A stretch of DNA of 27,961 bases from Leptospirillum sp. (GTDB lineage: Bacteria > Nitrospirota > Leptospirillia > Leptospirillales > Leptospirillaceae). The translations under genes were made by a program, and so were the position numbers. Position 1 is the first letter of the stretch. Each line of letters starts with the position of its first letter. This document shows, in pieces, positions 1 to 8,900 of the stretch. Below the pieces are notes generated by a model. That model made no database searches, was not told where the DNA came from, and saw nothing but the letters and a program-made list of their open reading frames with translations. The stretch covers positions 1-27,961 of the forward strand of contig DAIEST010000025.1 in assembly GCA_027346125.1 (NCBI GenBank), written 5' to 3'.

Positions 1-1
1 A

Positions 2-796
2 ATGGGAAAGGTGCTCCGGGTCCGCGACGAGGAAGTGCAACCCAGCCAGCCGGATCACCGGATCCCGTCGTTTCTTCTGCCCGGAAAAACCACTGAAGGG
101 AGACCTGTCTTGATCTTCGATCCCGAACGATTTGCACATACGGAAGAGTTCTCCCCCGCCACACAGCAATCCGAACCCTCCCCTCAAACGGCTCACCCTC
201 CATCCGGACCTAAAGAATCCCCCACCGACGACCTGATCCTCCAGGTCGGAAAAACGGCCCGGGAGATCCAGAAAATCCTGGCACTGTCGGACTCCATGAT
301 CGATACCATGAAAATGGTCGAAAACCATCTCCCTGTGACCTCCGGAGCGCTTCAGACCGTCTCCCGGATGACAGAGGAAGCCGCTCACACGATTCTTGGC
401 GTTCTGGAAACCTCTCTCGATACCAACCAGGAAATCCGCTCCAGGCTTGCCGGAATCTCGATGGATCCCTCTTCCCTTTCCGAGAACGTCAATGCGATCA
501 ATGCCCTTCTGATGGAAGAGGAAATGCGGATCAAGCAGGGCTTCGAGGCCATGGTCTTCCAGGACCTCGTGGGACAGAATATCCGGAAGATGACCGGAAC
601 GCTGAACGATCTTGAGAAAAAGCTCCTTGAAATCCTGGTCGAGTTTTCTCCGAACCCGTCCATGGAAGAAGGGAGCCAGACCCCGAAATCCGCTGTCACC
701 GATCCCCACGCCGTCCTGGAACTAAAGGGGATCCCTGACGCAACCACGGTCTCGCAGGACGCCGTGGACAAACTGCTTTCGGAGTTTGGATTCTGA
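2..796 (+). CDS. cheZ: CheZ-like chemotaxis protein phosphatase
   Basis: This probably dephosphorylates a CheY-type response regulator in the cytoplasm. Residues about 80-215 are a long helical region carrying FQDLVGQ, with Asp188 and Gln192 matching the catalytic Asp and Gln of CheZ (FQDLTGQ in enterobacteria). The last residues, DKLLSEFGF, resemble the CheZ C-terminal CheY-binding tail (DDLLDSLGF). At 264 residues it is about 50 longer than E. coli CheZ. The extra length is a proline-rich N-terminal stretch (about residues 1-75) of no recognisable family. The ATG lies at the window edge, so the ribosome site is not visible and the true start could be further left. The next gene on the same strand encodes a light and c-di-GMP signalling protein, which fits a motility role. 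Confidence 0.82.
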   Translation: MGKVLRVRDEEVQPSQPDHRIPSFLLPGKTTEGRPVLIFDPERFAHTEEFSPATQQSEPSPQTAHPPSGPKESPTDDLILQVGKTAREIQKILALSDSMIDTMKMVENHLPVTSGALQTVSRMTEEAAHTILGVLETSLDTNQEIRSRLAGISMDPSSLSENVNAINALLMEEEMRIKQGFEAMVFQDLVGQNIRKMTGTLNDLEKKLLEILVEFSPNPSMEEGSQTPKSAVTDPHAVLELKGIPDATTVSQDAVDKLLSEFGF

Positions 797-855
797 AAGG
801 TCAGGCAAGCGGGAAATGCTTTCCGGTTTACTCAATCATCCAGAGGCGGAAAAAC

Positions 856-924
856 ATGGCTTCCAATCTTCCTGCATCCGGTTCTCCAGCGGCCGCCCCC
901 ACCCAACCCTTGCGATTCCGCTGA
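856..924 (+). CDS. Possible 22-residue leader ORF
   Basis: A short ATG ORF encodes MASNLPASGSPAAAPTQPLR and two more residues. It is preceded by a purine-rich AGAGGCGG about 6 bases upstream. Its TGA (922-924) ends four bases before the ATG of the large GGDEF-EAL gene, which has no ribosome site of its own. It may be a leader peptide that couples translation to the downstream gene, or the true N-terminus of that gene separated by a frameshift. No homologue is recognised. Confidence 0.3.
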   Translation: MASNLPASGSPAAAPTQPLRFR

Positions 925-928
925 CCCC

Positions 929-3900
929 ATGCCTCCCAGACGAACCCTTGGACACGATCGACTACTCAGACTCTACGCGACCTTAAGCCAGGTCAACCAG
1001 TCGATTCTCAGGATTTCGGACACCGGCGTCTTCTTCCAGCAGATCTGTCAGATCGCAACGACGTTCGGGAAATTCAAGTTTGCCTGGATCGGACTCGTCG
1101 ATCCGGTGACTCAATCCATCGTTCCCGTCGCACAATCAGGAGAAGGACAGGAGTATCTCGACCAGATCGAAGTCTCGGCAGATCCTCGAAAACCTGAAAG
1201 CCGGGGCCCCGCCGGCAGATCCATCCTGACGGGCAAACCCCAGGTCATCCACGACTTTCTCAATAACCGCACCACGAGAATCTGGGCTCCGACGGCCAAA
1301 CGCCACGGATTCAAGTCGAGCATGGCCGTTGCCATCTCCCGGGGCGGAGAGCGGATCGGGGCATTGATGCTGTATGCGGGGGAAGAGTCTTTCTTTCAGC
1401 GTCCGGAGCAAAAGCTGGTTCTCGAGATTGCCTCCGACATCTCTTTTGCCCTCGACTTCCTCCATTCGGAAACCCTCCGGAAAAAAGCCGAGGAAGAGAC
1501 GGCCCGGCACCAGCGACAACTCGATCTTCTGCTTGAGGCCACCCTCAAGATCAACCGTCTGCACCATATCGACGAAGTCATGCGGGAAATCATCCGAATC
1601 GCCATCCAGTTCACCGGTGCTGAAAAAGGACTGTATGGCCTCGCCGAATCGGAAGCGATCACGAGGCACGAGTATTTTGACGGAACAAGCTGGAGTCCTG
1701 CTCCCATACACTTCGCCCGGGAAGAAGGGCTCCCTGAATGGGGACGGATCAGCCGGATCCCCTACATCAGCGACAACCCCTCCACAGATCCGGTGGTCAG
1801 CGACGAGGAAAGAGGCGTCTTTCTCCACCGGAATCTTCTCCACGTTCCAATCCTCACCACCAGTCGGGACTATCTGGGTTTCATCGAACTCCACGACAAA
1901 CCCGGAGAGGAACCCTTCACCAGCCAGGATCAGATGATTCTGGTCGCTCTCGCGGTCCATGCCGCTGTCGCACTTGAAAATGCGCGGCTTCTGGATGCCA
2001 TCAGCCTTTCCGAATCGGAGCTTCGCCTGTTCAAGCGCTCCGTCGAAAGCTCCACCGCATCCCTGACCATTGCCGATGCCCAAAACCCCGATCACCCACT
2101 GACGTTCGTCAACGACAGCTTCACCCATCTCACCGGGTACACCGCCGAAGAGGTACTGGGAAAGAACTGCCGGTTCCTGCAGGGTACCGACCATGTCCAG
2201 GAGGGGAGAGAAAAGGTCCGCTCCGCACTCGAAACAGGGCAATCCGTCCGGGTTGTTCTGCGAAACTACCGAAAAGACGGAACTCTCTTTCTCAACGAGC
2301 TTTCGATCTTTCCCGTCTACGGCCAGGACCGGACCGTCACCCACTTCCTGGGAATCCAGAACGACATCACCAACACCGTTGCCCTCCAGAAGAGCCAGGA
2401 TCTGTCAACCCGCGTCTTCGACATGTCCAGCGACGGGATCATGATCACCGACAACTCAAATCTGATCACACATGTCAACCGCGCCTTTACCGAAATCACG
2501 GGGTATACCCTCCCCGATGTTCAAGGAAAGGATCCGAAACTGCTCTCATCAGGCCGCCATGCCCCCTTTTTCTTCCAGACGATGTGGCAGGAACTGCTGT
2601 CGGTCGGATACTGGCAGGGAGAGCTCTGGAACCGGAAGAAGTCGGGGGAGGTGTTTCCGGAATGGCTTTCGATCAGCACCAGCCGGAACGACTATGGCGA
2701 GATCGAGAACTATATCGGAATTTTCCATGATCTCACGGGAATCAAGGCTTCGGAGGAGCGGATCGCCTATCTCGCCTATCACGATCCGCTGACAGGACTG
2801 CCCAATCGGGTGCTGCTCCGGGACCGGCTGGAGTATGCCATCCTCCAGTCCAGGCGGAACCAGCGGGATCTGGGCATCCTGCTCCTGGATCTTGATGGGT
2901 TCAAGACAGTGAACGATCTTCTGGGGCACCAGACAGGCGACCAGCTTCTGGCCGAAGCGGCTCGCCGCATGACACATACGGTCCGGACTTCGGACTCCGT
3001 CTGCAGGATGGGTGGAGACGAATTTCTCCTGGTCTTCCCGGACCTGACCGACCTGTCGGAGCTTTCCTCCATCATCGAACGCCTTCTCCTCCAATTGCGC
3101 AAGCCCTTCGAACTCGGAGGACAACAGATCTCCATCACGGCCAGCGGAGGAGTCACGCTCTATCCTTATGACAATTCGGAAATCGACGATCTGGTTCGTC
3201 ATGCCGATATCGCCATGTACAACGCGAAAAACGGGGGAAGAAACCGTGTCCGCTATTACGAAAAGGCCATGGAAGGGGAACTCAGGAAAAAAGAACAGCT
3301 CAGGATGGAGATCAGGACGGCCCTGTCAGAAGGACAATTCTTCCTTTTGTACCAACCCCAGGTCAATCTCCAGGATGGAGAGGTATTCGGAGTCGAAGCC
3401 CTGATCCGCTGGAAATTTACCGATGATACGATCCGGCTTCCGAACGACTTCCTCCCTTCCATCGAAGATGACGACCTGTCCATCGAGATCGGAAGATGGG
3501 TCCTGAAAGAAGCACTCGAACAGCTGGATCGATGGAAGGAAAAAGGGATCTCCCTGCGAATCGGGGTGAACATTTCGCCACGGCACTTCATCTCGGGAGT
3601 GATCGAAAGCGATCTGAAGGAGCTTGTGGCCCATCGGGAAGCCGGCCTTGAATCCATCGAGCTTGAAATCACCGAAAACACCATGATACGGGACATCTCG
3701 GAAGCCCAGAGAATTGTACGGGAAGCCCGGAGATATGGTCTTCGATTCGCACTGGACGATTTCGGCACCGGCTTCACATCCCTGACCACCATCAAGACAC
3801 TTCTTCCGGATACCCTGAAGATCGATCAGTCCTTCCTTCGGGAAATGGAATCCGACCGGAACAGTCGGGCTATTCTTGAAAGCATCATGATGATGGGGAG

Positions 3901-4078
3901 GGGGTTTCACGTCACAGTGATCCAGGAAGGGGTCGAACTGGAAGAAGAAGTGCGGGTGCTGCGCGATCTTGGATGTACGCTTGTCCAGGGCTATCTTGTT
4001 TCTCGTCCCGTTTCACCGGTCCATCTGGAGGCGTTTCTCAGGGACTGGAAAGCCGATCGGCGATGGACCCGATACTGA
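929..4078 (+). CDS. GAF-GAF-LOV-PAS-GGDEF-EAL cyclic-di-GMP enzyme
   Basis: This is a 1049-residue cytoplasmic sensor protein that should make and/or degrade cyclic-di-GMP. Domains in order: GAF (about 20-178), GAF (about 200-355), LOV-type PAS (about 365-485), second PAS (about 492-602), GGDEF (about 612-775) and EAL (about 790-1040). The LOV domain has GKNCRFLQG with Cys414, plus Asn446, Asn456 and Gln477. The cyclase has an intact GGDEF (695-699) and an RTSD product-inhibition site (686-689). The EAL domain keeps EALIRW (823-828), EITEN, DDFGTG (943-948), KID and QEGVE (999-1003), so both activities look possible. No membrane segment or signal peptide is seen. ATG 929 is the first usual in-frame start after the upstream stop but lacks a ribosome site; a 22-residue ORF sits just before it. 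Confidence 0.93.
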   Translation: MPPRRTLGHDRLLRLYATLSQVNQSILRISDTGVFFQQICQIATTFGKFKFAWIGLVDPVTQSIVPVAQSGEGQEYLDQIEVSADPRKPESRGPAGRSILTGKPQVIHDFLNNRTTRIWAPTAKRHGFKSSMAVAISRGGERIGALMLYAGEESFFQRPEQKLVLEIASDISFALDFLHSETLRKKAEEETARHQRQLDLLLEATLKINRLHHIDEVMREIIRIAIQFTGAEKGLYGLAESEAITRHEYFDGTSWSPAPIHFAREEGLPEWGRISRIPYISDNPSTDPVVSDEERGVFLHRNLLHVPILTTSRDYLGFIELHDKPGEEPFTSQDQMILVALAVHAAVALENARLLDAISLSESELRLFKRSVESSTASLTIADAQNPDHPLTFVNDSFTHLTGYTAEEVLGKNCRFLQGTDHVQEGREKVRSALETGQSVRVVLRNYRKDGTLFLNELSIFPVYGQDRTVTHFLGIQNDITNTVALQKSQDLSTRVFDMSSDGIMITDNSNLITHVNRAFTEITGYTLPDVQGKDPKLLSSGRHAPFFFQTMWQELLSVGYWQGELWNRKKSGEVFPEWLSISTSRNDYGEIENYIGIFHDLTGIKASEERIAYLAYHDPLTGLPNRVLLRDRLEYAILQSRRNQRDLGILLLDLDGFKTVNDLLGHQTGDQLLAEAARRMTHTVRTSDSVCRMGGDEFLLVFPDLTDLSELSSIIERLLLQLRKPFELGGQQISITASGGVTLYPYDNSEIDDLVRHADIAMYNAKNGGRNRVRYYEKAMEGELRKKEQLRMEIRTALSEGQFFLLYQPQVNLQDGEVFGVEALIRWKFTDDTIRLPNDFLPSIEDDDLSIEIGRWVLKEALEQLDRWKEKGISLRIGVNISPRHFISGVIESDLKELVAHREAGLESIELEITENTMIRDISEAQRIVREARRYGLRFALDDFGTGFTSLTTIKTLLPDTLKIDQSFLREMESDRNSRAILESIMMMGRGFHVTVIQEGVELEEEVRVLRDLGCTLVQGYLVSRPVSPVHLEAFLRDWKADRRWTRY

Positions 4079-4091
4079 CCTCCATCCCGAT

Positions 4092-4101
4092 CCCCCCCCC
4101 C
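4092..4101. repeat. C10 homopolymer between convergent genes
   Basis: Ten consecutive C residues lie in the 30-base gap between the GGDEF-EAL stop and the HIT-protein stop. No clear terminator hairpin accompanies it. Confidence 0.8.
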
Positions 4102-4108
4102 GCTCCTC

Positions 4109-4579
4109 TCACCCTGACTGCTCGGCAAAGAGGCCTCTGAGCCTCTGGACGATCTCGAAAACCGGTCCGGGTGTTCCGGCGGTCTTCAGCGCTTTCCGAA
4201 AGGTATCAAAAATCCGGGGCCCGTCAATCTCTCCATCCGTCCAGGAGGAAATCGCTTCAAGCATCTCATCTGTTCTGGGGAACAGATGAAAGTGAGTGTG
4301 GGCGCAGACCTCCCCGAAACTTGCGAGATAGACTTTCCGCACATGAGGGAACTCCAGAAGGGCTTTCACGGCATGCTGCTCCACGCGCGCCATCGCGACA
4401 ATCTCTTCGTCCGTGAGGCTTCCCAGACTTTCCTCGTGTCGGACCGTCGCCAGAACAAGATATCCCGGCAGGTCCACTTCCGGCATATGGTATAAAACCA
4501 CATGAGGACTCCGGTAAACCACCAGGCCAGACTCTTCTTCGTCTTTGACCCTCCTGCAGACGGAACACGATTCGGACAC
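4109..4579 (-). CDS. HIT-family (histidine triad) protein
   Basis: A small cytoplasmic nucleotide-binding hydrolase or transferase of the histidine-triad superfamily. The HIT signature CAHTHFHLFPR (H-x-H-x-H) is present. An N-terminal CSVC pair could form part of the structural zinc site found in some HIT proteins. I chose GTG 4579 (156 residues) because GGGAG lies five bases upstream and the family normally starts close to the CxxC. An in-frame ATG at 4657 would add 26 low-complexity residues and has only AGG three bases upstream. The gene is convergent with the GGDEF-EAL gene and divergent from the YggX-like gene. Its exact substrate cannot be read from the sequence. Confidence 0.85.
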   Translation of the reverse strand: MSESCSVCRRVKDEEESGLVVYRSPHVVLYHMPEVDLPGYLVLATVRHEESLGSLTDEEIVAMARVEQHAVKALLEFPHVRKVYLASFGEVCAHTHFHLFPRTDEMLEAISSWTDGEIDGPRIFDTFRKALKTAGTPGPVFEIVQRLRGLFAEQSG

Positions 4580-4802
4580 GATGGCTCCCTTTGTCGCAGA
4601 CCGGGAACGGGACCCGTCCGCACTCCCGTCTGGAGCCCTCCGGCTTGTTCCCGTCATGATCCTTATGATATCTTAGCCCTTGCAAAAAGACTGGGGCACC
4701 GGCAGGCACCGCAGCCACACGAGAGAGTTTCTCTCCCTGAAAAATCGTATCATTATCGGTTTTTACCCATTCGGGATCAAAGAAAATAATCGAGGAGGAA
4801 AC

Positions 4803-5045
4803 ATGGCAGTGATTCATTGCAAACGTTGCGGAGCCGATGCCGAAGGGCTCGAATCCCCTCCCTTCCCTTCCGCGTTCGGAAAGGAAGTTCAGGATTCGAC
4901 CTGCAAGGTCTGCTGGTCCGCATGGGAAGATATGCGCGTCAAGGTCATCAACGAATACCGGCTGAATCTTGGCATGCCCGAACACCGGAACATGCTCGTC
5001 AACATCACCCGGGAATTCCTGAACCTCAAGAAGCCCGAAGCCTGA
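4803..5045 (+). CDS. yggX: YggX-like Fe(II)-trafficking / oxidative damage protection protein
   Basis: An 80-residue cytoplasmic protein aligning by eye with YggX along its whole length. The central and C-terminal block (INEYRLNL, then PEHR, then REFLNL) matches the family pattern. YggX proteins are linked to iron handling and protection of Fe-S clusters. This one also has two CxxC pairs (Cys6/Cys9 and Cys34/Cys37), giving a zinc-ribbon-like set, whereas the E. coli protein has a single conserved Cys near the N-terminus. ATG 4803 has a strong GAGGAGG site four bases upstream; earlier in-frame ATGs from 4680 lack support. The gene stands alone on this strand and is followed by a hairpin at 5052-5075. 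Confidence 0.82.
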   Translation: MAVIHCKRCGADAEGLESPPFPSAFGKEVQDSTCKVCWSAWEDMRVKVINEYRLNLGMPEHRNMLVNITREFLNLKKPEA

Positions 5046-5051
5046 GAGTCC

Positions 5052-5075
5052 GACCCGGGCCTTTTGGGCCGGGTC
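5052..5075. terminator. Hairpin between yggX and the proline dehydrogenase gene
   Basis: An inverted repeat GACCCGG / CCGGGTC forms a 7 bp GC-rich stem, followed by one mismatch, two more pairs and a TTTT loop. It sits 6 bases past the yggX stop and 14 bases past the convergent gene's stop, so it could end transcription from both sides. Neither strand has a U-tract after the stem, so it is not a textbook intrinsic terminator. Confidence 0.55.
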
Positions 5076-5087
5076 ATTCCCCCACAC

Positions 5088-5117
5088 CCTCAGGACAGTA
5101 CGCCTGTCCGCCTGAGG
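5088..5117 (-). terminator. Hairpin over the 3' end of the proline dehydrogenase gene
   Basis: Nested inverted repeats GGACAG/CTGTCC (5-base loop) and CCTCAGG/CCTGAGG overlap the last codons and stop of the proline dehydrogenase gene. Read on the - strand this is a strong stem directly ahead of the 5052-5075 hairpin, giving two stems in tandem. No U-tract follows. It may slow or stop transcription or protect the mRNA 3' end. Confidence 0.4.
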
Positions 5118-5884
5118 TGTGGTTCCGGCCGGAGACCGAACGGCAGGTACATCGTGACCGGGAACCCGCCTTCATAGAGCAGTGTCCGGATCCGGTCCTC
5201 CCTGAATCCCAGATACATCTGAAACTCCATCATCCTCGGATGGTTCTTCTGAAGCCGGGCGGCCGACTCAAGGACGATTTCGTCATGAGTGGCGATCGCA
5301 AACATCGCTCCTTCCGAAAAAAGAAGTTCCATATCCCGGAGATATCGTCGCCGGATCTCATCCGGATCAGACGAGCCGGGCTCGTCTCCGATAGGGTACT
5401 CCCCTTTCACAAGACGGACGCGTCCCCTGGCCGTAATGACCCGGCGGAGATCGGATGCCGTCCGATCCAGACGGGACTGAAGAGTGACGGAAAGATGGGG
5501 GAAAAGCTTGCGCAGCTCGATGTAGGCATCCAGGACAGCTCCCACATTCTTCCCGTCTTCCATATCGATCCACAGGGCCAGGGCGTACTCCTCCGCCGAC
5601 CGAATCACGGTCTTGAAGTATTCGACCGCTCCTTTCGGGTCTTCAAAAAATCCGAAGTCGGAGAGACGGACGGAAATTCCGCCCCGGATCATTTTCATTC
5701 CCATTTCTTTCGAAAGCGCCCTGAGCATTTCGACCCTCTCCGGAATCGATTCCCCGGAGTCGACTGTCCTGTCCAGCGGAGAAAGAAGTGTCCCGATTCC
5801 TTCCTTGTTCAAGAGCCTGGCCCGATCCAGAACTTCGGGGAGCGTGCTTCCAGCGATATAACGTTCGATTTCCGGAACATTCAC
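5090..5884 (-). CDS. Proline dehydrogenase family protein
   Basis: A short FAD enzyme of the PRODH (beta-alpha barrel) family, expected to oxidise proline to pyrroline-5-carboxylate and pass electrons to quinone. Family motifs in order are RLVKGEYP, AIATHDE, MEFQMYLGFRED and MYLPFG. The C-terminus keeps an Arg-Arg pair (PHLRRTGVLS), which in the family binds the proline carboxylate. The usual Tyr three residues before it is replaced by Pro, and the protein stops eight residues after the first Arg. No aldehyde dehydrogenase domain is fused or adjacent. GTG 5884 (264 residues) has AAAGGG seven bases upstream; the longer TTG 5890 sits too close to that site. It lies 25 bases after the SNF2 gene in the same direction. 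Confidence 0.82.
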   Translation of the reverse strand: MNVPEIERYIAGSTLPEVLDRARLLNKEGIGTLLSPLDRTVDSGESIPERVEMLRALSKEMGMKMIRGGISVRLSDFGFFEDPKGAVEYFKTVIRSAEEYALALWIDMEDGKNVGAVLDAYIELRKLFPHLSVTLQSRLDRTASDLRRVITARGRVRLVKGEYPIGDEPGSSDPDEIRRRYLRDMELLFSEGAMFAIATHDEIVLESAARLQKNHPRMMEFQMYLGFREDRIRTLLYEGGFPVTMYLPFGLRPEPHLRRTGVLS

Positions 5885-5909
5885 ATTCAAGCCCTTTCTA
5901 AAGGCCGGG

Positions 5910-8900
5910 TCATCCCGGTCCCATCTCCAGAAGGCTTTCCAGCTGTCTGGAGAGCCAAGAGGAGGTTTCGACCGTTTGCCCTTCCATCATCTGATCGAAG
6001 AGTTCAAGCTTCTCCTGCTTCAATGCCATCACTTTTTCCTCGACCGTACCTCTGGTCACGAACCGGTAAACAAAAACCGAGCGGGACTGACCGATACGAT
6101 GCGCCCTGTCGGTTGCCTGATTTTCAACCTGTGGATTCCACCACGGATCATAGTGAAATACAAAATCGGCGTTCGTCAAGGTAAAGCCGACTCCCCCTGC
6201 CTTGAGACTCGACAGGAAAACGCCAGGACGGTCCGGATCCTCGTTCTGGAAAAGGTCCACCCTTCGCTTCCGTTCCAGAAGTGGTGTCTCTCCGTCAAGA
6301 CGGAAAAACGGAATCCCGTCCAGAACGAGTTGGCGTTCCAGAATATCGAGCATTCTGGTAAACTGACTGAAAAGAAGCACGCGATGCCCCTCTTCCAGGG
6401 CTTCCCTCATCTTTTCCATGACTGACACGAATTTTGCCGGAGAAGGGACCTTCGACTGCCTCTCCCCCAGAACCAGATCCGGGTGACAGCAAAAGAGACG
6501 AAGCTTCATGAGAAGGGCCAGCATATTCATACGAAGGCCGGCTCCCTTTTCTTTCATCGAGTTCAGGAGTTCTTCCCGGCCTCTCTCCAGAAGCATGCGG
6601 TAGGCATACCGTTCCTCCTCCTCCGGAAGAACCCAGTGATCGATATGCATTTTGGGCGGCAATTCCTTCAGGACATCCTTCTTTGTCCTTCGGAGAATCA
6701 GGGGAGAGACCAGTGCCTTAAGCCATAAGATCCGCCTTCCGGACCACAGGGATCCCCCCTTTCCCTGAACATATCTCTCTTCAAAAAATCGTCGGGATCC
6801 GAGCAGACCCGGCAGCAGAAACTGAAACAGGCTCCAGAGATCCGAAAGGTGGTTCTCGATGGGCGTTCCCGTCATGGCCAGACGCAGATTGGAACTGAGA
6901 GAACTCACCGCCCGGAAGACAGCCGAATCAGGATTCTTGATTGTCTGCGCCTCATCCAGAACAATGACGGAAAACTTCTGAGCCTTCAGGATCTCCAGGT
7001 CATTTCTGACTGTTCCGTAGGTGGAGATCCAAAGCTGTGCCGATTCCCGCTCGCGGACCTTCGACTTTCTACCGGTCCCGTGGTGAACGACAAAGGAAAG
7101 GTCCGGAGCGAACGACTGGATCTCCCGCTCCCAGTTATAAACCAGGGAGGCAGGAACAATCAGCAGGACTGGCAGGGGCGCATCGGCGTTCTTGTTGTGC
7201 AGGAGAAGCAGGAAGGCCAGCACCGTGATCGTTTTTCCAAGCCCCATCTCGTCGGCCAGAATACCGGGAAGCCCGTGCGACAGGAGAGATTCGAGCCAGG
7301 CGACTCCATCCACCTGATAGGCACGAAGGGTCCCCCGAAACTTCGATGAAAGGATTTCCCTTGCTTCCTGAGAAAGAGATCCGGGAACAAAAGGATGGAG
7401 GTTTCCCCTGAGATCTTCCCCGATCTCGATCGACAGATAGGGTCGGTGCAAGGTGATCAGCGCTGCCGCATAGGTGCTGATCAGACCCACCCCCTCCCCT
7501 CCAAGCTGGAAAAGTCCCTTGAGCGCATCGATCTGTTCGAGACTTTCTCTGCCCAGAAGGATTTGATGGTCCCCGTCGAGTCTCACAAAGGGATCCTGTG
7601 AGTCGAGATCCACTTCAGGAAGAGGGAAGGTCTTTCCTTCCACCATCAGACGACCTTCCGCCCGAACCATCCCGTTCTCCCCCCGAGACAGACGAACCCG
7701 GCATGAAACGGGACCAGAAAGAACGGTCCCGTCCTCTGTATCCATCTCCCCGTTCCTGAATCCCCCTTTCTCCATCTCTTTCCAGGCCCCCCCCCAGAAA
7801 AGCAGGGAATCCTCCGGGGAGAGAGAGATCCAGGACTCCGTCGACGCTTTCCTGAGCCCCCGTTCCACGACATTTCTCATGAACAGTTCCGCTTGCCGGT
7901 CCCGTCTCAATATCCGTATCCGTTCCCCCTCCGGTCGGAAGAGCAGGTCGGGCTGGACGTTCCGTTCCGGCCCAAAAAGAGGGATCCTGACGCCATGAGC
8001 GAACAGATAGGGAAAAAGCCGGAGACCACGCCGGGACGAATGCTTCGAGTCCAGGCGGGCTTCCCATCGATCTGTCAATTCGAAAGAACGCTGGAGCGGG
8101 AGACCGTTCCAGCGAAACAGGACGCGTCCGGAAGAAAGCGAAAGGGCTTGGGAGATCAGTTCCCCCCATTCCTCAAGGGTTCTTTCCTGACCGGGCTCCG
8201 CTTTTTCGAGAAAGCGCCTCAACCCCTCAGGAAACCTTTCCATTCCGGAGAGATCGATGATTTCCCGGTCGGTCAGCAGAATCCGGCATTCCTTTTTTTC
8301 CTTCCAGAAGGTTTGGTAGGCCGGAAGACTCAAAGAGTCCGACTTCCAGAAACCGGAAAACGACACCTTCCCGGCATTTTCAGTCCAGTCTCCTTCATAG
8401 CGCCATCCATTTTCCCGAGCCAGAGGACTCAGCGCATCCTCGGCAGACGGACGGAATACAGGAATCCGTCCATCCCGGATAAAGGAAAACCATGGGAAAC
8501 CCGGTTTTGGAAAAAAGATCGGAAATCGACCCTTGGGAGATTCCCAGATCTGTTCCAGGGAAAACGCAGCATGAAAATCGCTCCAGAATCGGAACTCGGG
8601 ACGGGACGTGCTTCCTGGAAGGCGAAAACGGTTCTGCCAGTCACGGTAGAATGCTTCAGTCAGTGCAGAACGGGCACCCGTCCGGATCAGAAAGCCCCAG
8701 TCCGAAGCGAAATTGATGAGAAAAACACCGGACGGTCTGGGCGCGGGACGATAGGTCGGAGAATGAGATTCATTCTCCCGGAGAACCGCTCTTTCTGGTG
8801 CGGAAGGAGTCGGCCGGGGAAGAAGGAGAAGGGCGGATACGGCTCCCAGCAGATGCGAACACCCATCCGCCAGAAGCACTTCGCCATTGGTGTGGCATTC

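Noticed and set aside
1136..2344. A 402-codon - strand open frame opposite the GAF and LOV region
   Set aside because: The + strand carries unmistakable GAF and LOV domains; the opposite frame has none.
4680..4802. An upstream extension of the YggX-like protein
   Set aside because: The extra 41 residues do not match the family, and the strong ribosome site favours ATG 4803.
4817..6184. A 455-codon + strand open frame across yggX and the proline dehydrogenase region
   Set aside because: It overlaps three convincing genes in other frames and reads as low-information sequence.
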